64,000 bases of DNA from PALSA-129 sp963842505 (GTDB lineage Bacteria; Acidobacteriota; Terriglobia; Bryobacterales; Bryobacteraceae). Shown here one piece after another: positions 7,502 to 14,089 of the stretch (its first letter is position 1; each line of letters starts with the position of its first letter). Location: positions 682,001 through 746,000 of the forward strand of contig CAWJGZ010000002.1 in assembly GCA_963842505.1 (NCBI GenBank). Reading direction: 5' to 3'. The notes under the pieces are model-generated. The model was given only the letters and a program-made list of their open reading frames with translations, was not told the origin of the DNA and did no database searches. Position numbers and translations under genes: made by a program.

Positions 7502-8392
7502 TCACTTTTTCAAGATGGTCTGAATCCTGGCGGAGAGGTCGGATTCAGATAGGGCGCCGGGGTGATAGAACCGGACAATTCCCGCCGGGTCAATCAGGAC
7601 CAGGGTGGGAGTCGTGCTGCACCCATAGGCCACAAAATTTGCAGCGGACAACGGCGCCGCTACATCCGCCAGTTCCGAATAATATTGACGGCGCACCTGC
7701 TCGATGTAATTCCTCTCGATTTCGGGTGTGGCGTCGGCCCCTTTGGCAACATAACCGTATAACCGGGTCGGCGCGACGATCAGCAATCCTTGCGATTCAA
7801 AGGTCTTGCGAATACGGGCCAGGATGGCGACTTCGGCTTTGCAATCGCCGCACCAGTGAGCCCAAAAAAAGAGCAGCACGGGCCGGCCGTGGAGTGACGC
7901 GAGCGGAACCGGCCGGGCGCCCACCCACTCGGCAACCTCGAGCGGCGGCGCGGGTTTGCCTTCCAGGCTCAAGAGATTCACATTCTTGCGGATGCGCTCG
8001 GTGAGCGACGTGCCCAAGAAGAGCTTGAGCTGCACGCGCAGGAACTCGAGGGCTTCAGGCCGTTCGCCACGCGCGGCGAGCACCTGGGCGTGGACTTCGA
8101 TCGAAGCGCCGACGGCGAGGGGCAGCCATGAATCGGCGTCCAGCTTGCGTGTCTTGAGTAGCTGATCGGCCAGAGTGCGGGTCTCCGTAGCATAAGAATC
8201 GGCGCGATCGAATTGTTTGGCATCGAGCGAGCCGCGGGCCAGCCAGGAAAGCGCTGTGGCCAATTCCGGAGTGGCGCCCTGGCGCTCCTGATAGGCACGC
8301 ACTTCATGATCGGCGGCAGCGAATTCGTGGGCTGCGATCAGGGAACGGACATCGTTGACCACCGACGCGAACAGAAAGAGAGCCGGAACCAT
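7502..8392 (-). CDS. Exported TlpA-type thioredoxin with N-terminal helical repeats
   Basis: 296 residues: short signal peptide (MVPALFLFASVV), a TPR-like helical region (about 15-125), then a TlpA/AhpC-TSA domain (about 130-296) with the redox motif WCGDC in FFWAHWCGDCKAEV. Further downstream CSTTPTLVLIDPAG holds the cis-proline loop. It probably exchanges disulfides on exported proteins. It lies 10 bases downstream of another TlpA-type gene, so the two form one transcription unit; the helical part may give partner specificity. Confidence 0.85.
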   Translation of the reverse strand: MVPALFLFASVVNDVRSLIAAHEFAAADHEVRAYQERQGATPELATALSWLARGSLDAKQFDRADSYATETRTLADQLLKTRKLDADSWLPLAVGASIEVHAQVLAARGERPEALEFLRVQLKLFLGTSLTERIRKNVNLLSLEGKPAPPLEVAEWVGARPVPLASLHGRPVLLFFWAHWCGDCKAEVAILARIRKTFESQGLLIVAPTRLYGYVAKGADATPEIERNYIEQVRRQYYSELADVAAPLSAANFVAYGCSTTPTLVLIDPAGIVRFYHPGALSESDLSARIQTILKK

Positions 8393-8402
8393 GGATGGAG
8401 GC

Positions 8403-8918
8403 TTAGAGCACCGAATTGACGTACTGGGTCAACTTGGGGTCGGTCCAGTCGGCAGCTTCGGCGATTTTCAGTAGCACCTTTCCTTTGGAATCGATGATGT
8501 AGGTTTCCGGGTACATGAACGTGCCATAGTCCTCGTGAACCTTCAGGTCACGTGCGGTCAGGAAGCCGGGCGAATACTTCTGGAGAAACGCGCGATAGGC
8601 CTTGTCGTTCTGGTCGACGCTGATCCCCAGCACCACGACGCCCTTTGAAGCGTAGTTCTGCGCGAACTGCGTAAGCGACGGGGTTTCTTCAATGCACGGA
8701 CCGCACCAGGAGGCCCAGAAGTTCAAGACGAGAAGCTTGCCTCCGAAATTGGGAACCGACACCGCACGGCCGCTATCGGTGGTGATGGTGAATTGCGGCG
8801 CCTGATCTCCGGCAACGATGACACGTTCGTGAATGGCGAGGTATATCACGTAGGCAAAAGCAACCAGGAGCACGCCGATGGTCACTCTCAGGAGCCGGTC
8901 AGTTTTGACGCTCTGCAT
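8403..8918 (-). CDS. TlpA/ResA-like membrane-anchored thiol-disulfide oxidoreductase
   Basis: 171 residues. One N-terminal transmembrane segment (about 10-30), then a TlpA/ResA thioredoxin fold with the CxxC motif WASWCGPCIEE and the cis-proline region MYPETYIIDSKG. Proteins of this family reduce cysteines outside the cytoplasm, often for cytochrome c maturation, but no ccm or ccs gene is in the window. It is the first gene of a two-gene unit with the TlpA paralogue downstream. It is divergent from the PTPS/folE operon with a 69-base gap that must hold both promoters. Confidence 0.9.
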   Translation of the reverse strand: MQSVKTDRLLRVTIGVLLVAFAYVIYLAIHERVIVAGDQAPQFTITTDSGRAVSVPNFGGKLLVLNFWASWCGPCIEETPSLTQFAQNYASKGVVVLGISVDQNDKAYRAFLQKYSPGFLTARDLKVHEDYGTFMYPETYIIDSKGKVLLKIAEAADWTDPKLTQYVNSVL

Positions 8919-8987
8919 GGCGGGAAACTATAATCGTATTGTATCTCGACCGGGCCCTGTAGCGTCCAATAAGGGGCTTCACAGATC

Positions 8988-9413
8988 ATGCTGATCACTC
9001 GCAAGGTCGAATTCTCCGCATCACACGTTTGCCGGCTGCCGCACCTGTCGGAGCAGGAAAACCGCGAACTGTTCGGACTGGCGGCCAATCCGCACGGCCA
9101 CGGCCACAACTATGTGCTGGAAGTCAGCCTTGAGGGCGAACCTGACGCGGTAACCGGTATGGTATTGGATCTCAAGGAGTTAAAGGAGATCCTGACGCGT
9201 CAGGTGGTAGAACCCTACGACCACCGGTTTCTGAATTATGAAGTGCCGCCCTTCGATCACGTGGTGCCCACCACCGAGAACATCGCGCGCGACATCTGGC
9301 GGCGCCTTGAACCTCACTTGACGGACAGCCGGCGGCGCCTCTCTACCGTGCGGCTGTACGAAACGCCGGACCTCTACGTCGATTATTGCGGAGATGAGCC
9401 ATGTTCCGCGTAA
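8988..9413 (+). CDS. 6-pyruvoyl-tetrahydropterin synthase-like protein, catalytic Cys replaced
   Basis: 141 residues, closer to animal-type PTPS than to E. coli QueD. The zinc histidines are present (His13 in FSASH; His38 and His40 in GHGH), and so is the pterin-anchoring Glu in RLYETPD. In the family motif GKCNNPxGHGHNY the nucleophilic Cys position reads Ala32 (FGLAANPHGHGHNY). The Asp-His pair is kept: Asp78-His79 in EPYDHRFLN. It overlaps the next PTPS gene by 13 bases. Alone it should be catalytically impaired; with the paralogue (Cys kept, Asp lost) it could form mixed active sites. The substrate would be dihydroneopterin triphosphate from FolE. Confidence 0.88.
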   Translation: MLITRKVEFSASHVCRLPHLSEQENRELFGLAANPHGHGHNYVLEVSLEGEPDAVTGMVLDLKELKEILTRQVVEPYDHRFLNYEVPPFDHVVPTTENIARDIWRRLEPHLTDSRRRLSTVRLYETPDLYVDYCGDEPCSA

Positions 9414-9832
9414 CCCGGCGTTACCGTTTCGCGGCGTCTCACCGCCTGCACTCCGCGCAGTTGAGTGACGCGCAAAACCAGCGGCTATACGGGAAGTGCA
9501 ACAATCCTTACGGGCACGGCCACAACTACGAGGTGGAAGTAAGCGCCCGGGGGCCGCTCGACGCCTCCGGCCGGGCAGTAGACCCGGAGCGGCTGGATGA
9601 GTTGGTGAAGCGGCAAGTGCTGGAGCCGTTTGGGCATCGCAATCTGAACGCGGATGTAAACTCTTTCGAGTGCGTGGTGCCCACGTCGGAGAACCTGGCG
9701 GTGGAGATCTGCCGTAGATTGAAAGAGAATTGGAGCGCCGCATTCCCGCACGAATGGCCCAGGCTGGACCGGGTTCGAATCGCCGAGACGGCGCGCAACA
9801 TCTTTGAAGTGAAGGCTCATGAAATCGAATAA
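9401..9832 (+). CDS. 6-pyruvoyl-tetrahydropterin synthase-like protein, catalytic Asp replaced
   Basis: 143 residues. Zinc ligands His14 (FAASH), His39 and His41 (GHGH) and the nucleophile Cys33 (GKCNNPYGHGHNY) are all present. The Asp of the usual DH pair is Gly78: EPFGHRNLN, with His79 kept. The Glu of RIAETAR anchors the pterin. It overlaps the upstream paralogue by 13 bases and folE by 14 bases, so all three are translationally coupled. The losses in the two paralogues are complementary, which points to a hetero-oligomer. Whether the product is 6-pyruvoyl- or 6-carboxy-tetrahydropterin cannot be told from sequence. Confidence 0.9.
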   Translation: MFRVTRRYRFAASHRLHSAQLSDAQNQRLYGKCNNPYGHGHNYEVEVSARGPLDASGRAVDPERLDELVKRQVLEPFGHRNLNADVNSFECVVPTSENLAVEICRRLKENWSAAFPHEWPRLDRVRIAETARNIFEVKAHEIE

Positions 9833-10433
9833 AGCAATCGTAAAAGTGCTTCAGCCGAGGCAGGAGGAGCCGAACCTGGCTCCGTTGATCAGGGAAATGC
9901 TGGCGCTGCTGGTGCCAGATCCGCAGCGCGAAGGCCTGGAGAAGACCCCGGAGCGTGTGGACAAGGCCCTCAAATTCCTGACCAGCGGTTACCGGGTGGA
10001 CATCCGCAAGCTGGTCAACGGCGCCCTGTACGAAGTCAAGTACGACGAGATGGTCATCGTGCGCGACATCGAGTTCTTCAGCATGTGCGAACACCACATG
10101 CTGCCGTTCTTCGGCAAGATCCACGTAGCCTACCTGCCTAAGACGAAAGTGATCGGGCTGAGCAAGATCCCGCGGATTGTGGACGCCTTTGCGCGGCGGC
10201 TGCAGATTCAGGAGCGTCTGACGCAGGAAGTGGCGCAGACCATCCAGGAGATCATCGATCCGGTGGGAGTGGGAGTGATCTGCGAAGCGCGGCACTTCTG
10301 CATGATGATGCGCGGAGTGGAGAAGCAGCACTCGGGCGCCGTGACCAGCGCCATGTTGGGAGCGTTCCGCGACCGCAAGACAACCCGCGATGAGTTTTTG
10401 TCACTGGTAAATCATCGCCCCGGCGGGCTGTAG
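9819..10433 (+). CDS. folE: GTP cyclohydrolase I
   Basis: 204 residues, full-length. Zinc ligands Cys90 and His93 (FSMCEHHMLPFFGK) and Cys161 (EARHFCMMMRG) are present, as is the VIGLSKIPRIV signature. It converts GTP to 7,8-dihydroneopterin triphosphate, the entry step of folate, biopterin and queuosine synthesis. It is coupled by overlap to two PTPS-like genes, so here its product is probably channelled to a reduced pterin rather than only to folate. No other folate gene is present. Confidence 0.96.
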   Translation: MKSNKAIVKVLQPRQEEPNLAPLIREMLALLVPDPQREGLEKTPERVDKALKFLTSGYRVDIRKLVNGALYEVKYDEMVIVRDIEFFSMCEHHMLPFFGKIHVAYLPKTKVIGLSKIPRIVDAFARRLQIQERLTQEVAQTIQEIIDPVGVGVICEARHFCMMMRGVEKQHSGAVTSAMLGAFRDRKTTRDEFLSLVNHRPGGL

Positions 10434-10450
10434 GGGTATACCCGGCATTA

Positions 10451-10933
10451 TTATTTGCCCGGCAGCGCGGCGATTCTTTCGAGCTGGCTCAAATGGTTCA
10501 GGTCGTGCCCGGCCATGGTTTCGACCACCGTCTGAAAGGTCATTTCGCCGCGTTCGGGATGGGTCAACCGCTTCGATAGCGCGGCTGGCGGCAGGCTCTC
10601 GATCAATCGCAGGTTCCACTTGCGCAGCGCGGCAAATACGACCCATGCTTCGCGGGCGTCGTAAGCGCCATAATTGCGGGCCCAACCGTCCTGGTCGAAC
10701 GGCTGGAGGATGTAAAGATCTTCGGCCAAGGTCTGACGAAGCCGGAAGGCGAAAGCGATCTCGCAATCGGCCAGATGGCAGAGGATCTGTCGGGCGCTCC
10801 ATTTACCCGGAGCCAACCCGCGCTCCAGGCCCTCGTCGCCAAGCGCCTCGAGCAATGTCCTCAATCGTTCCGGTGTATCCGCAATCACCGGCAGCGGCTT
10901 GCGGTCGCCTAAGAAAGAAGCGTAAGGGTTCAT
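10451..10933 (-). CDS. DinB-family protein
   Basis: 160 residues from the ATG at 10933; a TTG six bases upstream is an alternative. The four-helix DinB/DfsB fold is indicated by GKWSARQILCHLADCE (first metal His) and a C-terminal GHDLNHLSQLERI with the two other His ligands. Relatives are metal-dependent transferases using bacillithiol or mycothiol, or uncharacterised proteins. It converges on folE with a 17-base gap. Confidence 0.88.
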   Translation of the reverse strand: MNPYASFLGDRKPLPVIADTPERLRTLLEALGDEGLERGLAPGKWSARQILCHLADCEIAFAFRLRQTLAEDLYILQPFDQDGWARNYGAYDAREAWVVFAALRKWNLRLIESLPPAALSKRLTHPERGEMTFQTVVETMAGHDLNHLSQLERIAALPGK

Positions 10934-11001
10934 GACCAACTCTACCGCAGGGCGCCACCGAGGGCCACACCCGTCGAGATTCTAACGATAAGTGAGCTGA
11001 T

Positions 11002-11047
11002 GTGGAGCGGGCCTCCGGCCCGCAACGCCGGCTTCCCAGCCGGCGTC
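11002..11047 (+). repeat. REP-like palindromic repeat, copy 1
   Basis: Two adjacent palindromes: GGGCCTCCGGCCC, then GCCGGCTTCCCAGCCGGC, starting with GTGGAGC. Nearly identical to 40387-40432 and more diverged from 18620-18665, all in the same orientation and all intergenic. It abuts the 3' end of a RAYT pseudogene. Confidence 0.85.
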
Positions 11048-11063
11048 TGGAGTTTCTACATTT

Positions 11064-11430
11064 TCACGCTCCGTTAAGACCTGGTAGCGCCGGCGGTCTT
11101 GCCGCCGGTGTCTTGTGCGCGCTTGACCATCGCCACTCTTCCGGACACGCCGCCAGGCCGCTTCTTACCGGATTTGCCTCCACCTATGCGATCGCTGCGC
11201 CGAGTTGTTTTTCGGTGCGTATCCACCGGTCGAAATACTCTCTTTGCCAGCACGCCTCTCCGGTTCTTCCCAGCAGGACATTGGCACGGTTCGCGGTGGC
11301 GGCTTTCAACCATCGCATGATTTCCGGAAGCGAACGGATCGGCTTCACGACGATATGGACGTGATTCGGCATCACTTCCCACGCGAGAAGAGCCCTCTCC
11401 GACTTTTTCAGCAGCCTCAAGAATGTCGGC
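11064..11430 (-). pseudogene. REP-associated tyrosine transposase (RAYT / Y1 transposase), degraded
   Basis: The frame contains VMPNHVHIVV with the HUH motif, then SLPEIMRWLKAATANRAN and WQREYFDRWIRTEKQL, all hallmarks of RAYT/TnpA-REP proteins. After LGAAIA the frame hits TAG (11184-11186) and then reads on in phase as VEANPVRSGLAACPEEWRWS to a stop at 11064-11066. The TAG replaces the Tyr expected in the YVEANP motif. The 5' part is also missing or out of frame: an ANADILEAAEK segment lies in another frame near 11400. It is wedged against the GH43-like gene and flanked downstream by a REP-like repeat. The gene is inactive. Confidence 0.85.
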
Positions 11431-11442
11431 GTTGGCCTTCGC

Positions 11443-13164
11443 TCAGCGGGCTTTCGCGGGTAGGACGATTGAACCTGGGGTGCGGCCGGAATCGTTGAAG
11501 GCATCCACGGCAAAACTGTAATCTACATCCGCGTTGAGGCTATGCAGGGTTAGCTCCGTTTGGCCGCGCACCTCGTAGTTTTGGTACAGCTTGGTGGGTG
11601 CGATGCCATAGCGCACGATGTAGGCTTCGGCGTCCGATGCCCCCTGCCAGCGGACAACCGCGGTGCGCGGGTCGCCGGGGTCGCGCTGGACTTCGAAACG
11701 CGGAGCGGCAGCCGGCGGCTTTCCACCCCCATTACCGAAGACGCGGAGGTCGCGAATGGAAAATGGGCCGCCGCCCGGCGTGGTGATGTTGGTGATGCGA
11801 ATGTAGCGCGCCGTCACCGGCGATGACAGCTCAACGTAATCGTGTGGGGCGTCCTGGCGCGCGGCGCCGCGGTCAACCAGGGTGAACCAGCGGTGGCCGT
11901 CGGTGGAGGCTTCCAGCAGGTAGCGGCTGAACTGGTCCGGCTGGCGTCCGATGGCGGTGGAATCCTGCTCGGCATAGTTCACCTGCACGGCGCGGATACG
12001 GCAGAGTTTAGCCAGATCGACGCTCAACCACTCGCCGCGATTGGCGGTTCGGGCGCTCCACCACGTGCAAACGTCCTCGTCGAAGGCCTGGCTGGGTGGG
12101 AAGCCGTCCAGGCTGGAAGAGGCCTGCGCCGGTTTGCCGAAGGAAAGCAGCATCCAGCCGGCGAAGTTGTCCGCGCCCGAGCCGGAGCGTGCGGCCGGGA
12201 GCATTTGCGGATAGTCGCCGAACAAGGTGTTTGCGTGCAGTACGCCGTCAGAATCGAAATCGGCCGGGAAGAGCCCGAGGCGGCGCTCGAACTGGTGCTT
12301 CACCGAAATGGTCATGGTCACGATATGCCAGTAGCGCCCCTGCTTATCCTGGAAGGTGGCGCTGTGGCCGGCGCCGCCGATGAAGCCGGTGGGCTTGTGT
12401 GAAAACGGGCTCGAAGGCGCGTAGGTGAAAGGTCCCCGCGGCGATCGGGCGGTGTAGACGCCGTCGGCGTACGTTCTGAACTCGGTGCCGGGGGCGGCGT
12501 ATTGCAGGTAGTAGACGCCGTTGTGTTTGGTCATCCACGAGCCTTCGATCCACGGGCCGTCGCCCAGGTTGTCTTCGCCGCGGCGCTCCCATCCGTGGAG
12601 TGCGGGGTTGGCGCGGAAGCACTCGAACGGCTGGCCGAGTGGGCGGAAGCCGTTCTTGGGGTCGAGCTCGAGGCCGGAAATGGCGCCGTTGTGCGAGAGG
12701 CCGTAATAGAGGTAGACGCGGCCGTCGTCGTCGGCGAAGAGATCGGGGTCGCCGGCTTTGAAGGCTTCATTCACGAGCTCCCATCGGCCGGTTTTGGGGT
12801 TGGTGGTGCGGTAGAGTCCGATGTCGCAGGCGGTGTAATACAAAGCGCCTCGGTAGGCCATGACGGCCGGGGCGTATGCTTCGATGGGCAGGCCGTGAGG
12901 CGTGACGAAGATCCAGCCGGCCATGTCGTTGGAATACCAGTAACCGCCGGATTTAGACGCGAAAAGGTAATAGTCGCCGCCGAACAGGACGACCGCCGGA
13001 TCGGCGGCTTCGCGGCGGCTGGGCGGCTCAATCATGAAGCGATAGTCGATGTTGAGGGGGTTGGCGAAAGTGCGGGAGGATGGTGGGTTGGAGCCCCGCA
13101 GGGCGATAGCGGAGACTAGCACGAGGATGGCTGCGGAGACGGCCAGAAACCGGGCGCGCGGCAT
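11443..13164 (-). CDS. GH43-like glycoside hydrolase with CBM32-like and fibronectin III domains
   Basis: 573 residues from MPRARFLAVSAAILVLVSAIA, a signal peptide. The frame runs 23 codons further upstream, but that part is translated from a REP-like repeat, so I reject it. The five-bladed propeller region (about 35-335) carries the GH43 acidic triad: Asp in AADPAVV, Asp in GDPDLFADD and the acid Glu in WIEGSWM. A discoidin/F5-8C-like domain (about 340-475) and a terminal fibronectin III domain follow. Probable role: extracytoplasmic cleavage of arabinan, xylan or a similar hemicellulose; the substrate is not predictable. No ribosome site is evident. Confidence 0.82.
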   Translation of the reverse strand: MPRARFLAVSAAILVLVSAIALRGSNPPSSRTFANPLNIDYRFMIEPPSRREAADPAVVLFGGDYYLFASKSGGYWYSNDMAGWIFVTPHGLPIEAYAPAVMAYRGALYYTACDIGLYRTTNPKTGRWELVNEAFKAGDPDLFADDDGRVYLYYGLSHNGAISGLELDPKNGFRPLGQPFECFRANPALHGWERRGEDNLGDGPWIEGSWMTKHNGVYYLQYAAPGTEFRTYADGVYTARSPRGPFTYAPSSPFSHKPTGFIGGAGHSATFQDKQGRYWHIVTMTISVKHQFERRLGLFPADFDSDGVLHANTLFGDYPQMLPAARSGSGADNFAGWMLLSFGKPAQASSSLDGFPPSQAFDEDVCTWWSARTANRGEWLSVDLAKLCRIRAVQVNYAEQDSTAIGRQPDQFSRYLLEASTDGHRWFTLVDRGAARQDAPHDYVELSSPVTARYIRITNITTPGGGPFSIRDLRVFGNGGGKPPAAAPRFEVQRDPGDPRTAVVRWQGASDAEAYIVRYGIAPTKLYQNYEVRGQTELTLHSLNADVDYSFAVDAFNDSGRTPGSIVLPAKAR

Positions 13165-13187
13165 TGCGGTAGGGGACACGAAAGGAT

Positions 13188-13233
13188 GGCCGGCGTTGCA
13201 GGCTGGAAAGCCTGGCTGGAAAGCTTGCTCCAC
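13188..13233 (-). repeat. Variant REP-like palindromic repeat
   Basis: On the minus strand it begins GTGGAGCAAG and ends GCAACGCCGGCC, as in the REP-like copies, but the inner palindrome is replaced by two CTTTCCAGCC-type stems. Its orientation is opposite to the other three copies. It lies between the GH43-like and LolA-like genes. Confidence 0.5.
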
Positions 13234-13240
13234 GGCGCGC

Positions 13241-14089
13241 CTATTTGCCTTTCGGCAGCACTTTGATGTTTCCTGGCAACTCGAACAGATTGTCTTTTAG
13301 GCTACGGTTGATCTTTACTTCGTCGGAGAACATCTCGAAGATCTTTTCCCCGTTCCGCTCGCGCCGGATGTTGCAGGGCCACTTCACCCCGCCGCCCACG
13401 TCCCGGTACAGGCCAAACATGGTCACTTCCGTGTCGAAATCCTTGAACTCCTCGTTGCGGCGCCGGAACGTTTGCCGCGAAGGCAGCTTGTTCAACTGGT
13501 CGAAATATACGGTCACGGTTTCATTGCGTGAGTCCGTGATGTCCACGATCTCCACCGGACGGTTTTCGAAGAAATCCGCCCCGCGCGAATAAAACTCCAG
13601 GCCCGGCTCCTTCAAGCGCTGACGCAGAATGTAGAGGACGTTCCGCAGAGTGCTGTCCTGATAGGTCGCGAACCGCTTGTCGTCGAACGGCCGCGCGCCG
13701 CGAAACGTAACCTCCCACGCGCCCTTCTCGGTCAGCAGCACGGCGCTGTCTTCGTGCAGGCCGAAGGCTTCCCGCTCGCGCGCGGCCGGCACTCCCGGCG
13801 TCGGCGCCAGGTACCGCGTGTAGATTGTCGCGATTGACAATCCGCTGATCTGCGACCGGTAGAAGCTATACGCGCGCCCCGATTCCACCCGGTCATTCAT
13901 CTGCAGAAAGGCATTCCCGCCGATCGCCGCCAGGCCCTCGTACACCACACGCTTGCCGCGTTCTGCCGGCGTCTCGGCGGCCGGCAACGCGGTTGACAGG
14001 AGCAGGCACACCGCCAGGCATCGCAGTGCGGACGCCGCTCTCCTACGCTCGCGGCCCGGATCCCAGCTCGCGGTCTCCGGGCTGGTCAT
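13241..14089 (-). CDS. LolA-like outer-membrane lipoprotein-sorting family protein
   Basis: 282 residues with an N-terminal signal segment (CLAVCLLLSTALPAAE). The body is beta-rich and of the LolA/LolB-like type: GLAAIGG near the start, a central VLLTEKGAWEVTFRG and DFFENRPVEIVDI, and a C-terminal PCNIRRERNGEKIFEMFSDE. Its start overlaps the stop of the M16-like gene upstream (ATGA), so it is translationally coupled. The C-terminal part of that upstream protein is itself LolA-like. A periplasmic carrier or assembly role is plausible; no ligand can be assigned. Confidence 0.75.
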   Translation of the reverse strand: MTSPETASWDPGRERRRAASALRCLAVCLLLSTALPAAETPAERGKRVVYEGLAAIGGNAFLQMNDRVESGRAYSFYRSQISGLSIATIYTRYLAPTPGVPAAREREAFGLHEDSAVLLTEKGAWEVTFRGARPFDDKRFATYQDSTLRNVLYILRQRLKEPGLEFYSRGADFFENRPVEIVDITDSRNETVTVYFDQLNKLPSRQTFRRRNEEFKDFDTEVTMFGLYRDVGGGVKWPCNIRRERNGEKIFEMFSDEVKINRSLKDNLFELPGNIKVLPKGK

